From NCBI GenBank assembly GCA_963921825.1, contig OY997588.1, positions 8,756,001-8,820,000 of the forward strand: a DNA stretch of 64,000 nucleotides. Reading direction: 5' to 3'. Made by a program: the position numbers and the translations under genes. Numbering within the stretch: the first letter of the stretch is position 1; every line of letters begins with the position of its first letter. This document shows, piece after piece, positions 15,850 to 29,900 of the stretch. The notes under the pieces were generated by a model, which saw only the letters and a program-made list of their open reading frames with translations, had not been told where the DNA came from and did not search any database. Source of the DNA: Erodium maritimum. Lineage: Eukaryota > Streptophyta > Magnoliopsida > Geraniales > Geraniaceae.

Positions 15850-18800
15850 ATGGCGAGAACAGCCCTTCCTCTTCTTCTCTTCCTGCTGCTTTCATCGTTG
15901 AGCCCTAGCTTTTCCCTTTACGAAGATCAAGTTGGTCTCATGGATTGGTGAGTTTCAATCTGAACTCCTATGTGCATGTTTAAGCATACCTCTGTTTGGT
16001 TCTCGAGAAATACGAGAAAGGTGTATAAAATTAAATCTGGTAATCTAATCGAGTCATGCTCACTTCAGTCGCGAACTGCAAGAAAGGTGTATGACTTCTA
16101 TCGAATTCGCTCCTCTTGATTGTTTGCTTTTGGAATCGAGTTCAAATTTCTTTTTGAGATTCAATCTACCTCGCACGCGTATCTTATAGCTTATAGCTCT
16201 GTTTGATTCTCGAGAAATAGCAGGAACACAAAATCTAGCAATATAATCAAATCTTGCTGGCTTCACTCTTGAAGCTTCTACCTGACTTGGATCGTCTTTA
16301 TTGAGTGTATTACAAATTGAGTTCGATCTTTTTATAATGATTTATAAACCCCTCTGATTTTGTATATTTGAAATGAATTAGTGTTTTTGTTTGCTGCAAT
16401 GTGTTTATTTTTTGTCAATGGATGCTTGCAGGCATAAACAGTTCATAGGGAAGGTTAAACATGCTGTGTTCCAAACTCAGAAGTCTGGGCGGAAGCGTCT
16501 TGTGGTCTCCACTGAAGAGAACGCTATCGCTTCACTTGATCTCAGGCACGGAGAGATTTGTAAGTATAGTTTTGTTGTTGCTGAATTTGGTTCATTCTGG
16601 AATTGCATGGGATCCTGATATTGAACTGTTTCCCAAGTTTATTTCCACAAGGAATGATGATGTTTGTATTTTCATTTTGATTTTCTGCAGTTTGGAGACA
16701 CGTTCTTGGGAAAAATGATGTTGTGGATGGAATCGATATTGCCATGGGAAAATGTAAACATGCTCGTTATACTCTACCTCTTATGTTCCTTGCATGTTCA
16801 CAAATTCCAGTTAATCACGTTGTTTGGCAGTGACCCTATTCTGTTCACACATTACGATCAATTAACATACAAAATCTATAATTTTCTGAAAACGCTGCAA
16901 TTTGAGGTCTCATCAACAATATTATGTGCATGGAAACTCAAGATATCTGCTTTGTTAATAAGTCTTGTTATTTGTGTTCAATAATATTAGGTTTCAGATG
17001 TAAATTTTGAGCATTCCCATCCAGCTGCTGTGATCCTTTGAACACCCAAGGAACGATTACACATCGTTTTTGCATCCTTTTGATATTTAAAAAGTTGTAT
17101 ATATTTATGTATTACTATAAAAGTAAAGAGAAAGAAGATTTTAGTCAAAGCTATGTGGCGTATGTTGCTTGTATATGCGTATCTTTAGTAGACTCTAATA
17201 TATGCCTACCATAATATTCAAGTTATATTGTTGATGATGTGGTTTAATTTCTTCAGATGTAATTACCCTTTCTTCGGAGGGAAGTATGCTAAGAGCATGG
17301 AACCTTCCTGATGGACTGATGGTGTGGGAGTCATTCCTCCAAGGCTCAAATCCCTCGAAGCCATTATTATTGGTACCGGTAAGTAGACAGTTATACTAGA
17401 ATCTTCAATTAAATATTTTTATATGTTATTACCTTTTTATTATTATCTCCTTTAAAAGGATTGAAAAATAGTATTCTCTGTCTCATCAATATCAAAATTT
17501 ATGAAATGCTTGTATTGTATGGGCATCAGTTTTATCCGTTGAACCACAGACCTTGATCTTGGTCATTGTTGTTTGTAATATTTATAAGAAGCAGCTTTTG
17601 CTGAAGCATGCATGTGTTAACTCCCTCTTTTCACACTACATTTATTAGTTTTATGGACAATATATGATTAACTAAAGCAATGATGTGCAGACAACTCTGA
17701 AGGTTGACAAGGACAACACTATTCTTGTTTACAGTAAAGGGTGCCTTCATGCAATGTCAAGCGTAGATGGGGAGGTTCTTTGGAGGAATGATTTTGCTGC
17801 TGAAAGGTTTGACCATCATATATTTTGATGGATGGGATGTTTTTCTTTCCTTTCATAAATATGTCATTTATGTTTGTTCTTCATTGTTTCTCTTGTAGTG
17901 TGGATATCCAGCATGTTATTCAGTCACCTGGAAGTGAAGTAATACATGCTGTAGGACGTGTGGGATCTTCTCAGATTGATGTGTATCAAGTGGATGCTAA
18001 GAACGGGGAGTTAATGAGACATAGCAGTGCAACTTTCCCAGCTGGTTTTTCTGGGGAACTAGTGTTGGTTTCAAGTGATGTCCTAGTGACATTGGATGCC
18101 ACTAGGTCATCTATCGTAACAATAAGCATCGAAGATGGAGAAATAAGATTTGGTGAGACTTATATATCCGACCTTGTTAAGGGTTCTTCTGGAGCGGTGG
18201 TGATATTGCCTGCAAAGATTACAAGAATGTTTGCTGTGACTATCAACACTCATACTGTGTTTGTAAGGGTGGCAAGCGAAGGCAGATTGGAGGTTGTGGA
18301 CAAAATTGATGGCGTATCAGCTGTTAGTGATGCTCTTTTGTTGTCAGAAAACCAACAGGCTATTGCACTAGTTCAACATGAAGGAAGCAAAATTCACCTC
18401 ATGGTGAAACCTGGTGATGACTGGAATGGTCATTTACTTCAGGAGAGCATTGAGATGGACCAGCAAAGGGGGCGGGTCCACAAGGTTTTCATCAACAGTT
18501 ATATTCGAACAGACAGATCTTATGGGTTTAGGGCTTTGATTGTCATGGAAGATCATTCACTGTTACTACTACAGCAAGGTGAGATTGTGTGGAGTAGGGA
18601 GGATGGCCTTGCCTCAATTGTCGAAGTTACGACATCTGAATTACCTGTGCAGAAGAAAGGTGTATCAGTAGCAAAAGTGGAGCAGAACCTCTTTGAATGG
18701 CTCAAGGTATGAATATATATGAAGAATGAAACAATTTACATCAGCTAAGGCATTTCCTTCAGGGGTATCACATCTGATCTGCAAAACTTCTTTGCCATAT

Positions 18801-21800
18801 GCTAATATTGCCCTATGGTTTGATAATTAAAAGGCAAATGTGCCTGTTAATTCTCTGTTAAACTCCAATATATGCGTAGCATAGGATTATGATTCCTGGA
18901 AATATGATGTATTATTATAGTTATTATTGACTTAATTTCCTTGAAGTTTTGATTGACTCACCTCTGATGGCATTTTTGTCTCTTCTGTAGGGACATTTGT
19001 TGAAAATCAAGGGAACTTTAATGATTGCTACCGCTGAGGACATAGCCTCACTGCAAGGGATGAGGTTAAAAGCTTTTGAGAAGAGCAAAATGACCCGAGA
19101 CCATAATGGTTTCCGTAAACTGTTAATAGTACTTACTAGAGCAGGGAAACTTTTTGCCTTGCACACAGGAGATGGACGGATAGTCTGGTCTCTCTTGCTG
19201 GATTCTCTGCGTAAATCGGGTGCTTGTGAGTCCCCAACTGGGCTACATTTATATCAGTGGCAGGTCCCCCATCATCATGCTATGGATGAGAATCCATCCG
19301 TCCTGGTAGTTGGCAGGTGTGGGCCTGGTTCGGATGCACCAGGTGTTCTCTCTTTCGTTGATACTTACAAAGGAAAGGAGCTCAATTATTTGGGTCTCTC
19401 TCATTCCGTGGCACAAGTTATGTCATTACCATTTACAGATTCAACAGAACAGCACCTCCATCTACTTATAGATGCTGAGCAGCGAGCACATTTGTATCCT
19501 AGAACTCCTGAAGCTGCAAGTATATTCCAAAATGAGTATTCAAATGTATACTGGTACTCAGTTGAAGCTGACGATGGTGTGATCAGAGGGCATGTATTAA
19601 AAGGCAATTGCATTCATGAAGAAGCAGATGAATACTGCTTTGATACCAGGCATTTGTGGTCAATTGTATTCCCATCAGAATCTGAAAAGATCATTGCAAC
19701 TGTGACAAGAAATCGGAATGAGGTACTTTTTTCTTCATTTGATAATGATATTTTTCTTGAAGATGTACTTTTCTCTCAAGGTAGAGAATTTTTCAGCCAT
19801 CGAACCAGCAAATTTAGTAACTTGCTTGTAACAAGCATAGTAATACCCTGATGATGTTTCTGTTGACTGCCAGTTATTACCCAAAAGCTTTCTTAAACTT
19901 TCATATTGTTATTATGGAAGCAATCAAAGTTATTTAGTTATAGGAACAACATAGCTTTGATCATTTGTAGAATTTTACTTTTTTTTTTTATATATGTGCA
20001 TACAGAGGTCCTGTCATGTCTTACTTAACATATACGATCCTCGTTACTCTTTTATATCCCTATTAATAGTTTATGAATAGTTGATAGTACCAAACTAATA
20101 TGCTTGGTGGGTCGAATGTCTTATACATAACTATTTAGGTAACACGCTGCACTCTGTTGGCTATTTCTTCCCCTTGAACTGCTCTCATTATCTCAATGAG
20201 CGTTTAACCTATATTTTCTGGCAATTTAATGGTTATTTGTTATATAACCTCTCTGTATCATCCTCTCTAGGTTGTCCATACTCAAGCAAAGGTAGCTGAT
20301 CAAGATGTGTTGTATAAATATGTATCTAAAAATCTACTCCTTGTGGCAACTGTGACACCTAAAGCCAGTGGTGAAATTGGATCTGCTACTCCCGAAGAGT
20401 CATTATTGGTTGTGTATCTGATTGATACCGTAACTGGCCGAATATTGCACCGTGTGAATCATCATGGCTCCCAGGGCCCTGTTCAAGCAGTAAGTCTTAG
20501 TTATTCTTGTTAAATAAGGGTGTCCAAAACTCAAACATCTCTGATCCGTTTCATCTTGTAGGTTTTAAGTGAAAACTGGGTTGTGTATCACTACTTCAAT
20601 CTTAGAGCTCACAGATATGAGATGTCAGTCATTGAAGTCTATGATCAGTCTCGCGCGGTATGTATATGAATTTGAATCTTCAAAGCAAGATTTTTTTGTC
20701 TCCCCGTTAAATTTAACTTGATTTTTTAAAAACGGGATTAATCAACAGGAGAACAAGGATGTCTGGAAGCTTATTCTAGGAAAGCACAATCTAACATCGC
20801 CACTGTCTCTGTATTCTCGACCGGAGGTCATGATTAAATCACAGTCGTATTTTTTCACTCATTCTGTGAAATCAATAGCAGTGACGTCAACGGCAAAGGG
20901 AATAACTTCGAAGCAGCTTCTGATCGGTACCATTGGTGATCAGGTTGGTAAAATATGGAAAAACAAATCCAAACTAAGTTTTTTTAGCTGTCTGTTTCCT
21001 TTCCCCTCGTTTATCTTTAACTTCTACAATGTTGTGTTTTTGTCTCTCAATGCTAAAACTCTTCTGAATGGGTAATGATCTATTCAACAGGTTTTGGCAC
21101 TTGATAAGCGCTTTCTAGATCCTCGTCGGTCAGTCAATCCCACACAGGCTGAGAAAGAAGAAGGAATTATCCCTCTCACTGATACATTACCAATAATACC
21201 TCAGGTTTGTTACCTGTATATCTTACCCTTGTTTCTTGATTCAGATTGACGCTATAAACATGTTTGAGAAGCGGTATGATCTTTTAGCTGGTATCCCCCT
21301 TTTCTAGTAATGAAATACTTTACCACTTTGCACGTGGTGCTATTGATGTAAATTTAGTGAAGGGAATGTTCTCCTGGAATTTGCGGGGGAAAAACAATTG
21401 AATTCACTAAGGGTTGTTTTATCATCATACACATCACTTCTGTAGACTGATTAAAAGCCTGATATTAAACTCCACGGAATTGCGGGGTTTTCACTTTCAG
21501 TTTCAGGGGTATCTGACCACTGGAAAGGGGGTAACAGTTTGTTTTGAAAATTGGTCAATATTTGGTCTACAGTATTTGGATTGAAAGGTTTGGTTCATGT
21601 GCATAATCTGCCAATTATATTCATTGTCATGTAAATGAACCATGCCTTCCTCATTACATACCCTTTTTTGACACCTAAGACGTGTTCTGCTCGAGTTAAT
21701 TAGGATGTACATATTAGCTGCTCAACTTTTGTAGAAATTATATTCCAATATGCGATACTTGAGCTTGATCGTGTTTGTTCTGTATTGAGTGGCTAATTTT

Positions 21801-22076
21801 CTATTCGCTATGCAGTTCTATGTCACTCATAACCACAAAGTGGAAGGCCTCCGAGGCATAGTAACAATACCCGCTAAGCTAGAATCAACAAGCCTAGTCT
21901 TTGCTTACGGAACAGATCTCTTCTTCACACGGATTGCACCCTCAAAAACCTACGACTCCCTCACAGAGGATTTCAGCTACGCCCTCCTTCTCATGACAAT
22001 TATAGCACTCATTGGGGCCATCTTTGCAACATGGATCATGTCCGAGAGGAAGGAGCTAAATGACAAGTGGAGGTGA
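15850..22076 (+). CDS. EMC1: ER membrane protein complex subunit 1
   Basis: EMC1 is the largest subunit of the complex that inserts and stabilises transmembrane proteins in the ER. Twelve coding exons: 15850-15947, 16432-16559, 16691-16753, 17257-17378, 17691-17806, 17899-18706, 18991-19722, 20271-20489, 20562-20657, 20749-20943, 21091-21204, 21816-22076. The total is 2952 nt, 983 aa, with phase kept throughout and GT-AG at every intron. Residues 1-22 form a hydrophobic signal peptide ending SPSFS. The next section starts YEDQVGLMDW and contains WRHVLG and NDVVDGIDIA, typical of the luminal PQQ-type beta-propeller. The C-terminal third is the DUF1620 region. One transmembrane helix is at about 952-972, followed by a short basic cytosolic tail, SERKELNDKWR. 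Length matches plant orthologues of about 980 aa. It converges with EMF1. Confidence 0.96.
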
Positions 22077-23706
22077 GTCGATCTATATATTCTTTTGCGG
22101 GAATCTCAAACGTTCAAATCGTGTTAGGAGGTTCATTTCTAACTTGTAATTTCTTCTCTGAACTTTTGTATCGTGCCCTTTTTTACGGCATTTTATTTCG
22201 GTTGGTTGTATCTCGGAACAAGTGAGAGACTTAGTCACATTGTTTTAAGAATAGGAGATATAGTTACAATGCCAGATTAGTTGCTGAAATATTTTGAACT
22301 GTTAAATTCTAGTGGTTCTCATATTTTTTTGCTTTGCATGTCATAGATAAATGGATGCTACAGTTCAACTTTTCTAAATCTTCTAATGATATATTGATTG
22401 TATCTCGGTTACACTTGGATAATACTTAGGAGGTTACGATTTTTCTCTCATGGCGTACTGTAGATTTTTCTTACGGTTCTTAAACACCACCTCTGGCGCA
22501 ACTGCTTGGCGTTGCATATTAGAATCCATTAAAAATATTGGAAGGGAAAAATGCTAATGGTCAGGAATTCTTGACGCTATCGAAGCCGGAACAATCTGCT
22601 CTTCCTGAGAACTGGTGCCAAAGAATTGTGTCTCTTCGGATCTGCTCTCGTATCCAAAGGCCAACATTGATTCCTTCGAACATTTGTATCTGAAAACTCG
22701 CGGCTCGTCCTGTTAATCCTCGAGGACTTCACCCTCAAACTTTTGACAAATCCACCAGATTTAAGGGGTTGTCATCTACTTTAGTCAATCAAAAGGAAAG
22801 TTATATCAATTTTTTCGTTTGACATCAACTTGGTACCACATACATCAATTACTACTGGCATCATGAAGAATCAAATGTCATGGTCTTGAGGCTTTTAGGC
22901 CTTCACATGTTAGCTAGAAGATGAAAAATGATAAAAACTAATGATGAAAATAGAAAAGGCAAACAATACTAATAAAGGAGAGAGTTATGAGACTGGGATG
23001 AGGATAAAGTATAGAGTAGATATTGTTCATTACACACGCTGCAAGTTCTCCCACTACAACACAGCTTAAGTGTTTTCAAGGTTGTTCGTAAGATAAATAT
23101 AACATCTACGAACCAATCATCAGCGGGAACTTTTAACTCGTAATACTCCACCATCACACGTATATTATACTTTCAACATAGATATCATGTTCTTTTCGCT
23201 CTTTCCCTCTCTTCCTAGTTGAGCATATATATGCAAAAGCACAATATAACCCCTTTAAACTTAAGAAAGTTGAGGCGTCTAACCAACAAACCTTGTAAAC
23301 TATAGCGTGAAACCGTATGGAATAACATCAACCTCGGCAGTGCATACATATATACAAAACACACAAGCTTTACCTCACAGTGAACACGTCTATCACGGCC
23401 TAGATTCAGGCACGCAAACTTCTCAAAATTGTCCAAAGCTGGAGGCATCTGATCCAGCGCCGGAGTTCAGCTTTTATGGAGAACTGAACTGGCATCCACT
23501 ATTTGATTATGCATTGAGCTTTCAAGCAAATCTTTATTACATAACACATATAGATCAAGTTTAGCTTCACCTGCTGAAATAAATCAGGTAGTTAGTGAAT
23601 TTAAGGAGGAAAAACAGAAATGAAGTCAATAGTAAACTGCATATCAATCATCATCCATAAGACCACAGAAGAAGATTCTGAATACCATCATCATTATTGA
23701 GAAAGC
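22077..23706. other. Convergent intergenic region EMC1/EMF1
   Basis: Holds the 3' UTRs of EMC1 (left) and EMF1 (right). Small ORFs here have no recognisable features. No transposon boundary was identified. Confidence 0.6.
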
Positions 23707-26700
23707 TCATGGAATTCTCTGTCTCATACGGTGTTTTGCTGCAGTGAGCTTCACATTCTTCTGCCCTTTGTAGTGCACAGATCTCTTCCTGAACTTCAAG
23801 TCTTCCCCTCTGATCATATACCCATTTCTAGCTCCAGGTATGGTGAAATCAGCCGGGTTTCTGTTAACAGTGCAAATATCGATTTCCAAATTCCTTTGCA
23901 GAGGCCAAACATTCCGAGTACTAACATTGGCTTCAAGTTTCTGCTTCCTGGTTGGGTTTCCAATCATGGGAGATTGAAAGGGGAATGGCGGAGGATGCGA
24001 ATCAGCAAGAAACATTTGCTCAGAACGATTCCTGCCTAATCCACCAGATGCGAAGGCTGATTTATGTGATTTATGGTATCCATTTTGTGAGGGTATTTCA
24101 TGGGTCTTGGTCTTCGCCTTTTGTGGGCATTTCGGGGAATCTTGACTGGTGAAATTAGTCACCCTCGAGAAATTCCTATTTTGTTGAAATGAAGAGGTAG
24201 ATGTAGATGCACCACCTGCTTGATTAGCAGGAAAATATTGATGGGAAACTCCAAGTTGTGCAGAAAACTCCTGAGAGTGATGTTCTTGAGGAAACAATGG
24301 TTTCTTCAGCAACTTTTGAGTCTCTTCCATACTGATTGATGCACTCGGATTCCGTGCCCCTGCATCCATGAGGCTAAGCAGATGCATTGCTGGTATTGTT
24401 TCATTAGAATACAGATCCAATGAACCCATCATTCTTTTGGGGGGCTCAGTCCTATGTCTGCTAGCAAATGGATGGTCTGGATGTGCTCTGAACAGGGTAT
24501 CAGAACCAAGGCTCTTCTGATACTGCCCATGATTTGCAGCATTTGCATTTACTAACTTCATAGAATGATCCCCATTCATATTTCTCTTCTGCACATTGCT
24601 CAAGCGTTGTGAAAGCGTTTCTACATTGGTAGACTGAGTCTCACACTTCTGAGAGATGTTAAATCCAAAGGGTGTATGATTTGGAATTATGGAGGTCCAC
24701 AGACCAGCTGCTTCTTTACTATGTTGTGGCTGAGTCTGGCATGTGTTGCACGCGCTTAATGGCTGCATAGTGCTATTAAAGGACCTTGGCCCTAGTCTTC
24801 CTTGGTCCCCACTCCACAAGCAGGTTTGAGGACCGGCATGCCTGCTCGTACCAGGAGCATGAAATTGGGCTTCAATACTTTGATTCTCATGAAACTGCAA
24901 AAATATATGAAGCCCTGTGAGGAAATGAGTTTGCATAAATTTGCTACTACTTTCTATTCAAATGAGAAAAGCAATTGACCTTTAGCCTGGTGGGTCCCGT
25001 ATGGTCAGCCTGAGGTTTTCGCTTATCCTGCAATGATCTAAATTCTCTGTTTCCATGCCCTCCAGTAAAATCCAGTATTTGAGCACTCCTGTTATTCATT
25101 GTGTCCAGGTGTTGTTTCTCCCTTTCACCATCATGGAGGCATCTCTCATACTGATTCTTAGCCATGAGCTCCACAATTTCCATAGGTATGTCATCTACAG
25201 TTCCCAGTTCAGAAATCTTATCAGCTCTTCGGCTGGCATGCTTCTTTGCAACTGCCTGATGTTGCCGATCTTCAATGGTCTTCTCGCTGCTGCTTGGATT
25301 AGTAAGGGACTGCCAGAAAAAGAACCATTCATTCCCCAAACAAGGTAGGATTTGGATCACTTAAGAACATAAATTCGAATGGTACAAATAAACCATAAAG
25401 GTATTAACTCATGTAAGCATACCCACTACAGGCTAGCATATTGGAGGTAAAAATCATGAAGTTGAGAAACACGCAAGGAAAATATCTATTCTCCTCTATG
25501 AAAAAAAAGCTGTGCATAATTTCTAGGAAATACAGTCAAGCTGAACCCACGAGTTTCTCATAACAAGAAACACCATGAAGCCAAAAGGTTGCCACTCCGC
25601 AGAAATAAGCTCATACAAGCTGATGTACAATAAACTAAATGCACTGGCATATGTCAGCATTCCGTAACTGTTTAACTGGAAGGCTCAGGGAATGATACCT
25701 ATATTCATCTATGATATTTTTCCAGACAATTCATTGCCTCCATAAAAACACTCAATAGGTTCTTTATTAAGTTGTGGTTTATAGATAGTTTTCAAGTACA
25801 TAGAACAAAGACGTTTTCTTTGCATGAACCAACTAGACATGCAAGTGTGAAAATGTGTACTTGACTAAAATTCAGATCATGTTTGGCAAATGAGTTTTTT
25901 TTTTAAGTCCGTCAATCAGGCCCAAGGAGAGAGGCATTACAAATTCTACGCCTGGCACATATTATATAAAAAAATATCCTCTCTGACAACTAATAATAGC
26001 ATTTAAAAAGTCCACATACCATTCGCTGCATCAATGAACCAACTCCATCTTCAACCTGGGAGGAGCGCTTATGCTTCTCATTCAAAAAGGGCAGTTTATA
26101 AATAATTCCCTTCCTATGCTGGCCAACATTTGTTCCATTACCATAAACTCCATTCAGTGCTGATTTTGAAAGTACCCTTGAATTACCAATAAAATTGGTT
26201 TCTATGCTTTTCCTCAAACCCTGATTTGTGCCTTCGTGCCAAGGTAATGAGAAAGGTAGCTCTCCTCCAGCTTGTGGACTACATAATTTATCATATTTTG
26301 GTACATTCAAGTAACTGTTAAAAGACAGGTTAGGCATTTTTCCTGTGGGTGCCTGTTGTGCCAATTGTGGAACAGTCACAATCTCGGTTTGCATAACTTT
26401 CATCTTTTTCCCAGAAATTGGACCAGCTACAGGTGTGGCATCATGTAAGGGAACAACAGAAGCCAGCCCATCATCAAATTGAGGCGTCTTGCCTTTTTTC
26501 TCACACAAGTTGGATTTTCTCTTCGCTATTTGAGCATGCAAAGGGAAAGGATCTGTTTCTCTATTTGTGAGAATATCTTGTACTGAACTTAACAAAGCAT
26601 CATTTGTACCATCACCCTCACTAATATCTCCAATTTCGCTATGACTTACATTTAGATCAATAACTTGGGTCTTCTTATTTTTCTTTTTCGCTAAAGTAGA

Positions 26701-28684
26701 GTCCTTTTCAAGTCTATGTTCAGTCAAAGAACAATTCAAGCCAGTTTGAAGGTTTGCATCATATGCATCTTCTTCGGATTCTGTTTCAGCATCCTCAGAG
26801 GACATAACCGTATTGTTCATATTATTCAGGTAGCTCATCGCCGGAGGTTTCCATTCTTCATCACGAGGCAGCTTCCTTTTCCGATTTTGACCCAAAAAAC
26901 TTCGTCTAGCATTACCTCCTTGGTCAGCCACTGGACCTTGAAGGATAGAGACTGTACCTTGTCTTAAAGACACATCAGAAATTGCATCGGAACAAGAACC
27001 TGGTTTCCTCATACAATCCGTTTTTGCAACTCCATTTTCTCCAAGCAGTTCAGTCAGAAGGCGCACCTTTCTAAATTTTCTGAGGGGCATTCCATGTGGC
27101 TTCCTCTCATCACTGTCTGAGGATGCATTGTTAAGCTCCTTGTCAACCACAGTGGCTGCTTCAAAAACTCCAACGGATTCATTGCATTTTGAAATAGGAA
27201 TAATAACTGTTTTGGAAACAAAAATGTTTAATCCAAACATCCAATTCAGCTTCATTTAGAAAGATATTTAATCTTTTTGGAGTCAGATGGTTGTAGTAAT
27301 TATACCTGTCCCATTCGTGCACTTTTCTTGAGTGATGCATGGATTAAATTTTGCTGCAATACAAGTAGGGGTAGCATTTTCCTGTTTTGTATTAGACAAG
27401 CCATTCTGATGCCCTGTAAAATATATATATATGATGATAAACCAACATATCCTAATCATAAATTAATCACTAACTAGTAGATTGAAGTGTACCGATCAAG
27501 GTGTTGTTTTCAACTTCCAATCCCCCTTCTTTCCCATTGCTACATGACACAGGAAGGTACTCAGTATTAGCTGTATTTGTGAATGTGTTAGTATCAAACT
27601 TCCTCCGCTCAATAAAAACTGGCTTAGGAGGTTGCTGAAAATCAAGTGGCACCGTAACAGCATCAAGGGATGGCACATGGGAACTGGTGGCATTGGATTT
27701 AAATCCACAACGACAAGGATAAGAAGCAACTTCATTGTCTTTTATCGCACATCCAGCAATAATATCTTGTAGGCAATTCTTGCAACCCCACCATCTAAAT
27801 TTCTGAACATCTAAAGGCGGAAGCAAACTTGTTTTTCCACCTGACTTACTATCATTTCCATCTATGGCAAATGGCCAACATATCTTCTTATTTCTCTTTC
27901 GTATCTGAGATACATATCCACTGCATTCATTGTGAAGACAATTTGTAAGAACAAATATTTACGAGGATAATTCACATATTCTTCATTTACACCAAGAAAA
28001 GGAAGAGAGATAGCTGCTTGCTAAAGTAACTCTCAACAAACAAACAAAAGGTGCCCACTTCTAACTTCGCTTCATATATGAGTGACAGCTTAAATAGATA
28101 ATTTCTCATCGGAGTTAGATTTCCAGAGAACAAAGAAAAATATTATGCACATCACCGCAGAAAAATTACAGTATCTATAATACACATGACCATATCCATG
28201 CAAATAGTTTCATCTAAAAGGAGAATACAGCAAATATCCACTTGAAGCTTGAGAAACTTTAGGACTGTAAACTCACCACCAGAAAAATGTTTTAGGATAT
28301 CAGGGAAAGGAAACATTGAGTTACAATAGTAGGGGTGCAGATTACCATTAAACAACTCAAATAAACACAGTATTCAGGCATGCAGCAACTGTGTATTAAT
28401 AAGTTTTAAACAAACAGTACTTGCGGTAGTCAGTAATTCTCCTAATATTAAGGCAATTAATACATGCAACCTATGAAAGCTCATATCAACTAACCCATAG
28501 TTGGAACAAAGATCATCACTTACCGTATAGAAAAGTGTTCACATTTTTCTGTATCGCCCTTATCATTAGCATTGAGCAGATCTACAGAAATCGAGTTGAT
28601 CTTAATAAGTGACCCCACAGAAGAGGAAACTGGAGTAGAGTCGGTCCTTGGACAATCTTCTACTACCACAATACACTTATCCAT
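23707..28684 (-). CDS. EMF1: EMBRYONIC FLOWER 1, plant Polycomb repressor
   Basis: EMF1 is a plant-specific, mostly disordered nuclear protein that acts with PRC2/PRC1-type Polycomb machinery to silence floral homeotic genes during vegetative growth. Six coding exons: 28684-28524, 27920-27493, 27413-27306, 27206-26020, 25309-24980, 24894-23707. The total is 3402 nt, 1133 aa (Arabidopsis 1096), with consistent phase. Diagnostic N-terminal blocks are SLIKINSISVDLLN, EKCEHFSIRGYVSQIRKR and KKICWPF, followed by QKFRWWGCKNC. Exon 4 has basic nuclear-localisation-like clusters (KKKNKKTQ, RKRKLPRDEEWKPP). The C terminus is Gln/Asn/Ser-rich and ends in a basic tail with KFRKRSVHYKGQKN. The start codon is the first ATG after a leader-intron acceptor. 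A 3' relationship with EMC1 is conserved in Arabidopsis. Confidence 0.94.
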
Positions 28685-29900
28685 TTACTCAACTGCAATG
28701 TGTTGCATGCAAAAGTATTGCACACAAAACAATTGTACGAAGCCTGCATAAATATCATAAACAGATAACATAAAGGGTAATCAGCTGAATCTATTTTTAA
28801 GGTTGAAAAGAAACATCACACTGTCCACAACTTCTAAGTTCAAATTCAAAACATGTTACTGTTTATTCACAAACAGTTCAAAATTCAAAATTCATAGGCA
28901 AAAACAAGAAATAATTCTCAAAATAAGCATACAATAACTAAGGAATCCATGAAGAAACTCCCCACATAAAATAACAACCTCTACTTGTCCATATACATTT
29001 ATACAACCTCAAAGAGGGATCAAAACTCAAAACCCTAGATCAATAATCAAAAGGCAACACTTCACATTTGATAAAAGCAAATGTAAAGCAACCCACACGA
29101 GCATGTACCATTAGGGTTTAGCAAAACTGTGAGAAGTACAAAGCTAAATCATGAAAATGGAAGTAAAATTTGTTAACATATGCTCATGGAAAATCAAAAA
29201 GCCAATACCAACACTCCCAAAGAAGAAAAAACAATATATTAGGGTTCTATTTACCCATAAAATCACAAACCCATACCACGAAAATGCAAAGTAATTAAAC
29301 TCCCCAACACGGGACACAATTCACCACAACACCAAACCACATTGCAAAAGCAAAGAAAACAAATCAAGTTACAAAATTATTAGTGTCCATTTCCACCATA
29401 AAATCATAACGATATATAAGCACCATAACAAAAATAAAATTTAAAACATTAATCATCAATATTCTAAACAACCGACACAAGAAAAAACATCAGAAAACAA
29501 AAGTCCTAATATAAAAATGGGGAAAATGGAAATATTAGAGACCAAACTTGACGTACCGAAAAAAGCGAAAATGTGAAATGACCTAAATATCCGGACCGAA
29601 AGAGCTGAAACCGAGATGAAACCGTTAGGAAGGGACTGAACCAATCATCGGCGACGAGCACGGACCTCTAGTCGGCGATTAGAGTAGAAACAAGCCTCAT
29701 CCCAGCCGGAGAGGTCGCCGGAGAATCCGAGGCCGACTAGGCCACCGCCGTCCACGGCGGAGCAAAGAAACGGTGTCGGGGGAAAGAGGATTTGGTGGAG
29801 AAGAGGGAGAGATGAGCTCCGAGTAGAGATTCGCAGCTGGTCGAGAACAATTTGAGTGCGAGCTTTCCAGAAACCCTAACTTTGCGATTCTATTGAGAGA
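28685..29900 (-). promoter_or_regulatory. EMF1 5' leader with probable UTR intron
   Basis: A good splice acceptor ends at 28693, eight bases before the EMF1 ATG. A plausible donor lies at 29665, with a GC-rich, CT-rich leader exon upstream (about 29667-29890). This predicts a leader intron of about 970 nt, common in plant chromatin genes. The GA repeat near 29893-29910 would be the CT-rich core promoter. Confidence 0.55.
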
